Program-made: the position numbers and the translations under genes
Origin: Sphingobacteriales bacterium 39-19
Lineage (GTDB): Bacteria > Bacteroidota > Bacteroidia > Chitinophagales > Chitinophagaceae
Length of the DNA: 64,000 nucleotides
Direction: 5' to 3'
Assembly (NCBI GenBank): GCA_001898465.1
Contig: MKTX01000009.1
Coordinates: 1 to 64,000 of the forward strand
In this document: positions 42,750 through 50,867 of the stretch, piece by piece
How positions within the stretch are numbered: the stretch's first letter is position 1
Layout of the letters: every line of letters starts with the position of its first letter
The notes under the pieces: generated by a model
The model's input: only the letters and a program-made list of their open reading frames with translations
Database searches by the model: none
What the model was told of the DNA's origin: nothing

Positions 42750-44243
42750 TTAGTTGAATGATTCAATTACTTGCCCGGCTATCCACTCCATTGCTGGTGG
42801 TGTTACAGCATTGCCGCATTGTTTTACCTTGTTTTTGGAAGTGCCTAATATGATATAGTCTTTATCAAAAGCCATTGAGAGCTTTACTTCTTCATCTTTC
42901 AGCATGCGGTAATAACAGTCTTCAATTTTAGGCTGTGTATATGATACCAGGCTGAGCCTTTGCCCGGTTGGCTGTGTGCCGGTTGATGCTAATAAATGGC
43001 TGGCCTGATCTGTGCCACCATTGTAATAAGATAAAAACGCATTTAAAGCACCATCAGTAAGGATGCCCATTTTTTCTCTTGATGTGGCAGTATTTAACAC
43101 ATTTGTTATAGCCCTCGCTTTGCCCTTGCTTGTATATTCTGTAAGGAAAACAATGCCACTACTATGAGTGCATGTTTGCGCCTGCATAACATCAGCAGCC
43201 GACCTTATATTATTATCACCATTGCTGAGGTTTTCCATCTTGATTATGTATGGAACTGGCGGCAATGCAATTGCCTGTGATGAGAAAGTAGTTTGTGCAA
43301 AACCATAAGAAGTAAGTGGCCTTACCACGCCTCTTGCCTGATCACTGTATGCAGCATGAAACTGTAAAGGAACATCGCCAAACATTTTCAACCCACGTTC
43401 AATGCGATCTACTGATTTTGAAGCAAGCGGCTTTTTTCTATCCCCAATCCTTTGGCCTCTATCACTCCAATCAATGATATTCATTGCAGCATAATAATAA
43501 GGCTCTACTGCGGTGGTGCATGAAGGGCATGAATAAACATATTGAGAACGATACTTGCCATACTGTTTGTATGGGTTTTTCCATGTTTGAACGCTCTGTA
43601 CATCTTTGCAACATTTGCCACAATAAGCAGTGGGTTTAAAATCAAGATCAGGCGCTTTATTCCCTTTTTTCCAAAACACCACATACATCCGATCCCTGCT
43701 TTGTGGCGTTGGGTGGCAATGCATACTATTCAAGTAAACACATTTATGGTTATAGCCCAATGTATGCATGCAGGTGAGCCAGTTATCGAATAGCGGCCAC
43801 CGGGTTTTTGCTTCCACCACATTTTCAACTATGATGGCATTGTATTTATGATACTCTGCAAAGCGGCATACATCCCACATGGTTGCTCTGCTTCGCTCTG
43901 TGGCGGGATCAATTTTACCTGATGCAAACAAATCCATTTGTGCTTTCAAAGCTTTATGATGGTTCCCTCCGGCTGGGGTATGAGTAGTGCATTCAGGGGA
44001 GGTTACCATCACATCAGTGGAAGGATAGCGGCGTGGATCGCATGCTGATATATCTGTGCAATCGTGGAGCGTTTCGGGAAAATTAGTTTCGTGTGTTTCA
44101 ATGGCCAATTTCCAGTGGTTTAAAGCCATTTTAACTTCTATTCCACCTCCTTTTTTCTTTGATAAAGAGCGTACACCCTGAGAGCTGCCACCGGCACCGC
44201 AAAACTGATCTGTGAAGGTTATGTATGAATTTTTACGAGGCAT
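42750..44243 (-). CDS. DNA cytosine C5-methyltransferase with zinc-ribbon-like insert
   Basis: A 497-residue C5-methylase: FCGAGGSSQGVR (SAM-binding motif I), SPECTTHT (catalytic motif IV, Cys after Pro-Glu), VENVVEAKTRW (motif VI) and QCGNAVTPPAMEW (motif X). Between the motifs two Cys pairs, CGKC and CPSC, about 30 residues apart, look like a zinc ribbon in the target-recognition part. It probably protects phage DNA from restriction. No matching endonuclease is next to it. Confidence 0.85.
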   Translation of the reverse strand: MPRKNSYITFTDQFCGAGGSSQGVRSLSKKKGGGIEVKMALNHWKLAIETHETNFPETLHDCTDISACDPRRYPSTDVMVTSPECTTHTPAGGNHHKALKAQMDLFASGKIDPATERSRATMWDVCRFAEYHKYNAIIVENVVEAKTRWPLFDNWLTCMHTLGYNHKCVYLNSMHCHPTPQSRDRMYVVFWKKGNKAPDLDFKPTAYCGKCCKDVQSVQTWKNPYKQYGKYRSQYVYSCPSCTTAVEPYYYAAMNIIDWSDRGQRIGDRKKPLASKSVDRIERGLKMFGDVPLQFHAAYSDQARGVVRPLTSYGFAQTTFSSQAIALPPVPYIIKMENLSNGDNNIRSAADVMQAQTCTHSSGIVFLTEYTSKGKARAITNVLNTATSREKMGILTDGALNAFLSYYNGGTDQASHLLASTGTQPTGQRLSLVSYTQPKIEDCYYRMLKDEEVKLSMAFDKDYIILGTSKNKVKQCGNAVTPPAMEWIAGQVIESFN

Positions 44244-44284
44244 AATAAATGATGATGATGTGTTTAAATGATGTTGTTTTCAAA

Positions 44285-44317
44285 TTAGGCATGCCGCAAA
44301 AAGGTTAATTGGGTTGG
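44285..44317 (-). repeat. Duplicated 3' end of the 71-residue gene
   Basis: This stretch encodes NPTQLTFLRHA-stop, the same last nine residues and stop as the small gene at 44549-44764 (LSTQLTFLRHA). The shared DNA includes AAAAAGGTTAATTGGGTT. The remainder of the copy is absent, so it is a relic of a tandem duplication around the 78-residue gene. Confidence 0.65.
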
Positions 44318-44319
44318 AT

Positions 44320-44556
44320 TTATAAAATTTCAATTCTCTCTATTTTTTCAATAGGGTATCGGAGCTGTAAAAATTCGCCTTCTTCATGCAAAATAGCAAA
44401 GCCTCCCACTTGTACTTCATCAATATTATTGACTGTAAAACGTTTCCAAACCCAATGTTGAAAGGGTTGAACATCTAAAATTTCTCCATTTTCGGAGCAG
44501 ATAAATTCCAGGAAGTCCTGTCCCCAATCTTCAAACGTTATTTTAATGTTATGCAT
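44320..44556 (-). CDS. Small acidic phage protein of unknown function
   Basis: A 78-residue protein (MHNIKITFEDWGQDFLEFICSENGE, then VWKRFTVNNIDEVQVGGFAIL). A run of short beta strands suggests a compact barrel or sandwich. It overlaps the previous gene by eight bases. No family is recognised. Confidence 0.55.
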   Translation of the reverse strand: MHNIKITFEDWGQDFLEFICSENGEILDVQPFQHWVWKRFTVNNIDEVQVGGFAILHEEGEFLQLRYPIEKIERIEIL

Positions 44557-44764
44557 GGCGTAAAAAGGTTAATTGGGTTGATAGATTAATGGGGTGCGGG
44601 TGCAGCTCTCCATCGGCTAAAGCAAAATAGCGGTAAGTGCGGAAGTAAGTTTTTTTAATCGGGCATTTCACAACGGTAAATACCGTCTTTTTTTTATCGC
44701 CCGTGCGATAAAAGCGATCTCCTACTTGGAGTTCTTTAATGGTTGTTTGTTGCAATCTTTCCAT
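44549..44764 (-). CDS. Small beta-rich phage protein of unknown function
   Basis: A 71-residue protein (TTIKELQVGDRFYRTGDKKKTVFTVV). The 'ELQVGDRFY' start followed by alternating strands resembles small hint/SH3-like modules found in phage replication regions. It ends in TQLTFLRHA, a stretch repeated at 44285-44317. Confidence 0.55.
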   Translation of the reverse strand: MERLQQTTIKELQVGDRFYRTGDKKKTVFTVVKCPIKKTYFRTYRYFALADGELHPHPINLSTQLTFLRHA

Positions 44765-44769
44765 AGTAA

Positions 44770-45537
44770 TTATTTTGTATTCTTTTTACCGGGCCAGTAC
44801 TTTCCGGCTATTACTTTTTTAAAATTTTTGCCCCATGCTTTTTTGGCTCCCTCTTCCCAAATAACAATAGGCATATTACTGGCCCCTTCCATTCGGCTTT
44901 CAACATATACCACATATCCCATTGCTTCAAGCTTTACATCGCAGTCGTGTTTTACATGCAGTACAAAATCATTCTTTTGCCAGTGCGATATAAAAGCCAC
45001 TATTTTACCCCGGCGAGCATTGCAAAAACGATTGGTAAAAGCGATGTAATCTTTTTTTGACATTTGTGCATGCTGGATGGAATCAAGCACGGCAAATCCT
45101 GCGCTGCCTTTTCGGCTGAGTACTTCTGCAAACGTCTCTTGTGTACTACTTTCAATGGGCGCCTGGTAATAACGGATGGCTGTATCGTGAAGCTCTGTGA
45201 TGCCCGCATATTTCATTTTCTCAATGATGGTACTGGCATCGCCACCTTTTTCTTCATGGGTATTGTAATCAACTTTTACGTGCTGGCTGATGGCAGCGCA
45301 TAGCATTGATATGAAAGTGGATTTACCGCTAAAAGACTTGCCGGTTATGAATATTTTAGTGCCAAGTTCAAGTTTACCAATACTGTCTCCAATAGGGCCG
45401 TCTAACTGGATATAACGCCTTTCTTTATTGATGATTTGTGAAGGTCGTAATACTTTGGTTTTCTTTTTCTTAGGCGGCTTTTGCGCTGTTTTCAACAAGC
45501 CCATTGCAGGTAGTATTTTTGGTGCCAATCCTTCCAT
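44770..45537 (-). CDS. RecA/AAA-like ATPase
   Basis: A 255-residue protein. GKSFSGKSTFISMLC is a Walker A (about residue 70) and AGFAVLDSIQHA a Walker B (about 150); IVAFISHWQKN may hold the sensor His/Gln. The surrounding folds look RecA-like. It may help phage recombination, replication or partition. The N-terminal 45 residues are basic (KTAQKPPKKKKTKVLRPSQI). Mu itself lacks such a gene, but Bacteroidota Mu-like elements often have one after the DUF3164 gene. Confidence 0.72.
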   Translation of the reverse strand: MEGLAPKILPAMGLLKTAQKPPKKKKTKVLRPSQIINKERRYIQLDGPIGDSIGKLELGTKIFITGKSFSGKSTFISMLCAAISQHVKVDYNTHEEKGGDASTIIEKMKYAGITELHDTAIRYYQAPIESSTQETFAEVLSRKGSAGFAVLDSIQHAQMSKKDYIAFTNRFCNARRGKIVAFISHWQKNDFVLHVKHDCDVKLEAMGYVVYVESRMEGASNMPIVIWEEGAKKAWGKNFKKVIAGKYWPGKKNTK

Positions 45538-45612
45538 TTTTATCAGTTGATTTATTCCTTAGTCTTTTGATTATGTGTTAATTACGTTGTTTTTAATGCG
45601 TTTTTTGGGTAA

Positions 45613-45647
45613 AAAATGGCATTTATTGAGGTATTAAAAGCCATTTT
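45613..45647 (-). terminator. Possible attenuator within the early operon
   Basis: On the minus strand AAAATGGC (45647-45640) pairs with GCCATTTT (45620-45613), an 8-bp stem with a 19-base loop. It is followed by a T run. It lies 5 bases after the DUF3164-like gene stop, and might reduce transcription of the downstream operon part. Confidence 0.4.
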
Positions 45648-45651
45648 AGGG

Positions 45652-46293
45652 CTAAATACTTGAGAAGTTTAGATTGATATTACGATATTGGCCATCTTCT
45701 TGTTTTTCCCATATTCGCATATACAACTTGGTTTTGTCGATGCTCTGAGCGGACTTCATTAATTCGCAGGATTTCTGAAAGTCTTTGTTTTTAATTTTAT
45801 CCTGGTATTTGAGTATTTGAAAAACTTTTGCATTGTCAATCATTCCACGGCTATTTGCAAAAGCAGATTGAACTAAACCTGCAAGTAATGCATTGGCTTC
45901 TGTTAGATTTTTACTTAAATATGAATTAAGAAGAGCCAGGGCTTCGGTCATTAAAGCGTTATCCCATTTTACGATCTCATTCATATCAGCTTCTATCTTT
46001 ATGGACCTGTCAAAATTGAACCAGGTAATGGAACCCTTGCCCTGTTTTTTTTGCTTCTTATGCTTCAGTTGATATTCTTCTTTGATGAGGTCGGAAACAG
46101 TATCAAAAGCACTACTTAATTGTTGATGAAATGATTTTAAAGTTGCCTCGGCCAATAATGCAGCTTTGTACATTTTTGCTGATAAAACCTCCTTTTTCTT
46201 ATCGGATTGAGGAACGAAATTGAAGGGGACAAGATCGCCGGATGCATTTCTCCAAACATTGTCTTTCGTTGTGTGAAATTTCACTGATTTCAT
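45652..46293 (-). CDS. DUF3164-like protein
   Basis: A 213-residue protein. WRNASGDLVPFNFVPQSDKKKEV at the start, ITWFNFDRSIKIEADMN in the middle and MRIWEKQEDGQYRNINLNFS at the end follow the DUF3164 pattern of Mu-like phages (Mu gp-like early protein with a sulfate/phosphate-transport annotation in some genomes). The function is not known. Its ATG overlaps the stop of the 53-residue gene. Confidence 0.75.
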   Translation of the reverse strand: MKSVKFHTTKDNVWRNASGDLVPFNFVPQSDKKKEVLSAKMYKAALLAEATLKSFHQQLSSAFDTVSDLIKEEYQLKHKKQKKQGKGSITWFNFDRSIKIEADMNEIVKWDNALMTEALALLNSYLSKNLTEANALLAGLVQSAFANSRGMIDNAKVFQILKYQDKIKNKDFQKSCELMKSAQSIDKTKLYMRIWEKQEDGQYRNINLNFSSI

Positions 46294-46451
46294 TTTTTAT
46301 TTTTTTTATGGTTAAAATTTCTGTTTTTATAAATTCGATAATGCTCGGCTTTTGCTGCCTGTTCTTCTTTATGACCTATATACTCATAATAGAGGCCTAC
46401 CACTTTTATGAGTACAACAATGATGATGATTATTAAGAGTATTATTTCCAT
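46290..46451 (-). CDS. Small single-pass membrane protein (53 residues)
   Basis: From ATG 46451 the frame gives MEIILLIIIIIVVLIKVVGL, then a hydrophilic tail (YYEYIGHKEEQAAKAEHYRI) rich in Lys and Glu and ending in Lys. Its start overlaps the stop of the upstream gene, and its TGA overlaps the ATG of the DUF3164-like gene (ATGA). It fills the only real gap of the operon here. An antisense frame in the same place is best explained as its shadow. Function unknown; a membrane role is clear. Confidence 0.6.
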   Translation of the reverse strand: MEIILLIIIIIVVLIKVVGLYYEYIGHKEEQAAKAEHYRIYKNRNFNHKKNKK

Positions 46452-46738
46452 TGCTTATCTACTTGGTTACAAATGTTTTTAATAATAATGTTACTTTGGT
46501 CTACTGGATTGTAAGAAATACCCTGGTAATATAGATATAGGGCAATTGCACACTCATCTGGGATTGTAATTGTGTACTTTGGTTTTAACTCTATGAGTTT
46601 TCGGGCAAGTAATATATATAGCCGGTTAAGCAACATAGCGAGTAGTTTATCTGTAATATCGAACTGCTCATATTGCAATACTTTTGACAGTTCCAATTCA
46701 AGAGCTTGCATTTGATGTTTGTTTAATTTTAGCTTCAT
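46442..46738 (-). CDS. Phage early protein of unknown function
   Basis: A 98-residue helical protein (LKLNKHQMQALELELSKVLQYE; KLLAMLLNRLYILLARKLIELKP). It overlaps the DnaA-like gene stop by one base and the next small gene by ten. No family recognised. Confidence 0.55.
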   Translation of the reverse strand: MKLKLNKHQMQALELELSKVLQYEQFDITDKLLAMLLNRLYILLARKLIELKPKYTITIPDECAIALYLYYQGISYNPVDQSNIIIKNICNQVDKQWK

Positions 46739-47154
46739 TATTTATGAGGGATGGAGGTAACTAATTCCTTTACAGGGTTATAAAATTGTAACAGGTAAGG
46801 ATCATTGGTGGCAATATAATTATTGAACCTTTTTATAGCATTTATAACAGTACCGTGGTCTTTTATATTTAGTAGCTTGGCAATTTGATTGTAAGTCAGC
46901 TTTGTTTCTTTTCTTAATATAAAACAAAGAATTTGGCGTAGCGCAATATGGTGTTTGTCACCTTTTTTTTGCCGTATATAAGCCATGTTTACCTGCCAGC
47001 GATTGAGGCAGTGATTAATGTAATAATCTGAGATACCATAACTAATTACCTCTGTCACTTCTACCTTGCAGCGAACGTTTAGTTCATCTTTTATCTTTTT
47101 TTCTGCATCTGCAAGTATTTTGTGTATGAGTATTGTGTCTGAGTTATTTAGCAT
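46738..47154 (-). CDS. DnaA domain IV-like DNA-binding protein
   Basis: A 138-residue protein. Its second half (ALRQILCFILRKETKLTYNQIAKLLNIKDHGTVINAIKRF) closely follows the DnaA C-terminal domain: helix, basic loop, then the helix with D-H-[GST]-T-V-I. This domain reads DnaA boxes. The first half is unknown. There is no AAA+ part. Its start overlaps the preceding gene by seven bases. It may guide phage DNA replication or compete with host DnaA. Confidence 0.72.
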   Translation of the reverse strand: MLNNSDTILIHKILADAEKKIKDELNVRCKVEVTEVISYGISDYYINHCLNRWQVNMAYIRQKKGDKHHIALRQILCFILRKETKLTYNQIAKLLNIKDHGTVINAIKRFNNYIATNDPYLLQFYNPVKELVTSIPHK

Positions 47155-47540
47155 ATTGATGATTTTTTTGGGTTTAACTCTTCTAAAACAACAGCGTTGG
47201 GGCGGGTATCAACTGCCATCGCCTGGGGATCATGCAATCCCTCGTATGCCTGTATAATTGTTTCTCTTGAACACTCCATCAGGCTGCGCTTGTAGCTTAA
47301 GAAGCTAATATCATATTGCAGCCAAACGAACTTGAACCAGTTCCAAAAAAATTTACTACGCTCTAAAATATGCCTGGCCTTTTCATCAACAGGGTAACGC
47401 CACTGCAGATATGCTATGCCGCACTGATATTGGTATTTTGTGAAACTGTCCAGGTCAGTATTAAGAAGCTGCAATACGGCCTCCTGGGTTTCTATGGCTT
47501 GCATTTGCCACTTTTGTACATGAGTTGTTGATTGATCCAT
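47148..47540 (-). CDS. Phage early protein of unknown function, Trp/Tyr-rich
   Basis: A 130-residue protein rich in aromatic residues (YQYQCGIAYLQWRYPVDEKA; SKFFWNWFKFVWLQYDISFL). It lies three bases after the MuB-like gene. The basic, helical character suggests interaction with DNA or protein; no family recognised. Confidence 0.55.
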   Translation of the reverse strand: MDQSTTHVQKWQMQAIETQEAVLQLLNTDLDSFTKYQYQCGIAYLQWRYPVDEKARHILERSKFFWNWFKFVWLQYDISFLSYKRSLMECSRETIIQAYEGLHDPQAMAVDTRPNAVVLEELNPKKSSIC

Positions 47541-47543
47541 GGG

Positions 47544-48488
47544 TTAATAGTTTGGAAGGTTATGGTATAAGCGAAACATGTGTTCGGTAACGGGTTGATC
47601 GGTTTCAAAAGCTTCTCTTAAAACGGGTTCCAAGTAATCGTGCAATTCACCGTAATTGCTACACAGGGTTAGTAGTAGTTTTTGCAGGGCTTTGTCGTTA
47701 GGAATGTACTTTTCAAAGAATGGTTTAAACCCTTCGTTGTGGTTATTAATATGCCTTATACCGGCTTTTAAACGGCGAAATAATTGCGGTATGCCAGTGG
47801 CATCTTTGCGGCGCATGCGGTCTAGTGTGTGAATCAGTTGATCTGTAGCAATCAGGGCGATGGATGTATATCCTTTAATACCATCATAGAGGCCTTTGAG
47901 CATTTTTAAAACAGGGAGCTGCATATTCTCGGCTTCATCAATAATGATGATCATCTTTTCGCCGTTTCGTTTTAACTCTTTAAATTTTTCAATGAGAGCT
48001 GTAAGTGTTTGGCTGGTGCTCCAGGCAGCTTCTACGCCAATTTTATCGCAAATGGCTGCTAAAATATCTTTGAGCTTGTAGGTGCTATTGATTGTTACTT
48101 TTACACACTGCCTTGGGTGGCGATGTTGAAAGCGATCAATGATATACGTTTTTCCAAGGCCGGTATCTGCCACCAGGGTAATTACGCTGCTTGTTTTTTT
48201 GGCATATTCCAGCTGTGCTAATATTTCTGAAAATTGGCGGGTTGGAATAACTTCCCACACTTGTTTTTTAAAGGGAAGCTGCGCCCAATCGGAGAGCTGA
48301 TAAAACCAACGATCAGCAATCTCTACATCTTTGCCTTTTACGCTTACTATAAATTTTTGGTTAAGCATATTGCTGAGGTAGCCGCTATTAATACCACTCA
48401 GCCGGGCAACTTCATTTTGGCTTAAGTTTTTTTCTTTGATATACTGGCTTGCTGCTAGTACAATTTGGTATTTAGTTTCTTCTTGCAT
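47544..48488 (-). CDS. MuB-type ATPase (transposition target protein)
   Basis: A 314-residue AAA+ protein. A helix-turn-helix region near the start (NLSQNEVARLSGINSGYLSNML), then ADTGLGKTY (Walker A, near residue 105), IIIIDEAENMQ (Walker B), and LIATDQLIHTLDRMRRK as sensor region. It binds target DNA with ATP and brings it to the transposase, giving target immunity. It starts 12 bases after the transposase stop. Confidence 0.85.
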   Translation of the reverse strand: MQEETKYQIVLAASQYIKEKNLSQNEVARLSGINSGYLSNMLNQKFIVSVKGKDVEIADRWFYQLSDWAQLPFKKQVWEVIPTRQFSEILAQLEYAKKTSSVITLVADTGLGKTYIIDRFQHRHPRQCVKVTINSTYKLKDILAAICDKIGVEAAWSTSQTLTALIEKFKELKRNGEKMIIIIDEAENMQLPVLKMLKGLYDGIKGYTSIALIATDQLIHTLDRMRRKDATGIPQLFRRLKAGIRHINNHNEGFKPFFEKYIPNDKALQKLLLTLCSNYGELHDYLEPVLREAFETDQPVTEHMFRLYHNLPNY

Positions 48489-48500
48489 GATGGGATGGGG

Positions 48501-50555
48501 TTATAAGTATTGTGATAAATCTGTTTTGCTGTTTAGGTACTCCTGCTGTTGGGCATCCCAACTTTTCTGCGCTGCTGATTGTTCAGCTGCAGCTTTTTTA
48601 TTTTCTAATTTCTTCAAGCCCTTGGCATCTTGTAAGCGTTCTTTCTGCTGGCCGTATTGATCTGTGAGCATAAGCTTCAAGGCCGTTTCATCATCATTAC
48701 TCAGCTGCAATGTGTTTTCAATTACGTCCGCAATTATGGCGTCATCAATCAGGTTTTGTTGTACTATCTCTTCTTTGCGCTGCCTGTTAAAGTCATTAAT
48801 ACGTTGGCGATATTCCAACTGCTCAGGTGTTGTGTTTTTGAAGCCCATACCCACTTTCATTTTGTTGTGCAACATGAAGCGTTGTTTTCCATCTTCTGTA
48901 ACTGCCAGGGCTTGGCTTAAATCTTCGGGATCATATATTAATTGGAAGCGGGTAGAAAATTGAAGCGCACGGAATGCCGGATCAAAACTGTCGAAGGTTA
49001 ATTTTTTACCTCCGATTGTTACAATCAAACCCAAGCCGCTGATGTGGTTAAATTCAGTATGAGCTCTGCCAAATACAACCAGGCAATCTTCAGGAGTAAG
49101 TGTAATCTGATCCTGGACTGGCATTGCCATCCAAGCTTCTTTATAGGCTGGCAGTAATTCGGTACGCTCTTGCAACATTAGTCTGTTTAGCTGGTCAATG
49201 ACGCCCTGCTTATCCGGGAACGATTTTTTGATTTCATTTAGCTTTTCGGTGTTCGGCTGGTTGCCTGGGCGTGATGTGATGTTATGGCCGCTCCAGTTAA
49301 ATTGCTTTTTACAGCGTTTTTTATTGAAGTAATTAAACCAGGGTTCTATCACTTTGCTCTTAGCATTGCCAACCGCAGCAGGCGTATATAAATGAGTAAC
49401 CGAGTTGTAAAATGGTGTAAGGTTTTTTATACCGTAGCGATCTGATTGTAACTGCCAGGGCCTATACACAGCTCCAAATAATTGCTGCATGTGAATTACA
49501 GCATTGCGAAGTGCCATACGGATCAGCTCTGTATTTTCCCTTTCGCCAATGGCATACCCAACCGGGTAATTATTCATTACATCTAGCACAACAACCATAA
49601 CAAGCCGGTTGTCATACTTGCTCCCATCTTGGTAAAGTAGCTCGACCGTCCAACCGTCAAGGGTCCAGTAGTATCCAGGGTATTCTGGCCGCTGGCGGCT
49701 TACCTGCATTGCAACTTTATTGTTGTATACCTTTTTACCGTTTCTATCTTTTATAATGGAGGGAAGGTGTTCTTTTATACGGTTAGCAATGGTACCGGCT
49801 GAAACTGTTGGCCAACCTTGTTTATGAAAAATATCATTTGCGAATGATTCTATTTCTACCGGGTTAAAATTAACATGCAAGCGGGCTAATTTTCTTATAA
49901 TGGCCAGCTGCTGATCTTCTAATTGAGCGCAAAAGCCATCAGAGGTTTTACCAAGCTTAGCACTATTTTTATTACCAAAGCGCCAGTCGATTAACGATTC
50001 GTATTTTGATTCTTTGTACTTTTTTAAAGCGCTGTCTTTATTAGCAACAAGCCTGGCATAACTAGTTGGCAGTTCTACATTCTCTGTTTTTATTAGCACG
50101 TAGATATTCTGCCAAAACTGATCTATAGTAAGTTGAAGCTCTTTTTTGATGAAGTTTTTATCACCGGTAACAGTAATGATCATGTTAAGCCAACTGGCCG
50201 CTATTGTGTAGCGATGCTGGTGTTCAACTGGTAGCACCTGGTTATTGCCGTACCGGTAACTATTATAAAATTGCTCGGCATGCGGATCAATTTGTACCAG
50301 TTTTTTGATTGGAGCAGCGGCCAGGTGATTATATACATTGCCATTATAATGATCATTAATTCGCTGCTTTAAGCTGGGCCGCATGGTTTCGAATTTCACC
50401 ATTGGAATCCGGCCATCATTCGGGTTTTGCATCATGTTCCAATACTGCCCGTTCCGTTGATTATTCTTAATAAACGCATCGTAACTCATGATGTGTGGTA
50501 CCAGGTCAATTCTTTCCAGGTATAGCTCGTTATGTGTCTTTTCGTTCTTTACCAT
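48501..50555 (-). CDS. MuA-type DDE transposase
   Basis: A 684-residue transposase. The catalytic core has WTLDGWTVELL (Asp near 300), WQLQSDRYG (Asp near 372) and KVIEPWFNYFN (Glu near 404), the DDE triad of the integrase fold. A helical DNA-binding part precedes it, and a C-terminal beta-barrel-like part (GLIVTIGGKKLTFDS) and helical tail (NRLMLQERTEL; KKLENKKAAAEQ) follow, as in Mu A, whose tail contacts MuB. It would cut at the CCAnnCGTGATA-marked ends. It begins four bases after the Ner-like stop. Confidence 0.92.
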   Translation of the reverse strand: MVKNEKTHNELYLERIDLVPHIMSYDAFIKNNQRNGQYWNMMQNPNDGRIPMVKFETMRPSLKQRINDHYNGNVYNHLAAAPIKKLVQIDPHAEQFYNSYRYGNNQVLPVEHQHRYTIAASWLNMIITVTGDKNFIKKELQLTIDQFWQNIYVLIKTENVELPTSYARLVANKDSALKKYKESKYESLIDWRFGNKNSAKLGKTSDGFCAQLEDQQLAIIRKLARLHVNFNPVEIESFANDIFHKQGWPTVSAGTIANRIKEHLPSIIKDRNGKKVYNNKVAMQVSRQRPEYPGYYWTLDGWTVELLYQDGSKYDNRLVMVVVLDVMNNYPVGYAIGERENTELIRMALRNAVIHMQQLFGAVYRPWQLQSDRYGIKNLTPFYNSVTHLYTPAAVGNAKSKVIEPWFNYFNKKRCKKQFNWSGHNITSRPGNQPNTEKLNEIKKSFPDKQGVIDQLNRLMLQERTELLPAYKEAWMAMPVQDQITLTPEDCLVVFGRAHTEFNHISGLGLIVTIGGKKLTFDSFDPAFRALQFSTRFQLIYDPEDLSQALAVTEDGKQRFMLHNKMKVGMGFKNTTPEQLEYRQRINDFNRQRKEEIVQQNLIDDAIIADVIENTLQLSNDDETALKLMLTDQYGQQKERLQDAKGLKKLENKKAAAEQSAAQKSWDAQQQEYLNSKTDLSQYL

Positions 50556-50558
50556 GGC

Positions 50559-50777
50559 TTAGTTATTAAAAGGCACTAATTTTTTTACTTCTTCCAATAG
50601 ATAATTCTTCCGCTCACTCAGTTCCATGAAAACTGCCACTACCTCATCATTTTCCCGGTCCCCTCGCATTACTTTTTGCACGTAATTTTTTGATATGCCT
50701 AACAAACCGGCTGTTTCTTCCACCGTTGCCGCTCGCCTGATATCCCTTTTATTGTGTTTTCCTATGTTTTTTTGCAT
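50559..50777 (-). CDS. Ner-like HTH early regulator
   Basis: A 72-residue protein with one helix-turn-helix (EETAGLLGISKNYVQKVMRGD) and a helical C-terminal part. In size and place it matches Mu Ner, which damps early transcription after induction. Its promoter (TATATTTG at 50813-50806, minus) lies between two repressor operators. The ATG follows about 22 bases after the expected transcript start. Confidence 0.7.
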   Translation of the reverse strand: MQKNIGKHNKRDIRRAATVEETAGLLGISKNYVQKVMRGDRENDEVVAVFMELSERKNYLLEEVKKLVPFNN

Positions 50778-50787
50778 ATATTTACCT

Positions 50788-50848
50788 GTCCTTTTATAGA
50801 GGACACAAATATACGTCCGAATTATTTGGATGTCAAAATAATTTTGAC
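50788..50848. promoter_or_regulatory. Lysogeny switch: three 17-bp operators and two promoters
   Basis: O1 GTCCTTTTATAGAGGAC (50788-50804), O2 GTCCGAATTATTTGGAT (50815-50831) and O3 GTCAAAATAATTTTGAC (50832-50848) share the GTC-N11-GAC dyad; O2 and O3 touch. The early -7 box TATATTTG (minus, 50806-50813) lies between O1 and O2, while TAATTTTG (plus, 50839-50846), a -7 box for the repressor gene, lies inside O3. This is the layout of a self-regulated repressor that shuts the lytic promoter. Confidence 0.65.
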
Positions 50849-50867
50849 TTCATTTTATTAACATTGT

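Noticed and set aside
45560..45645. Possible 20-codon frame between the ATPase and DUF3164-like genes
   Set aside because: Very short, no start context, and it lies within the attenuator-like stem; most likely chance.
46242..46436. Plus-strand 64-codon frame in the early operon gap
   Set aside because: It is antisense to the tightly overlapping 53-residue minus-strand gene, and its hydrophobic look follows from the opposite strand's codons.
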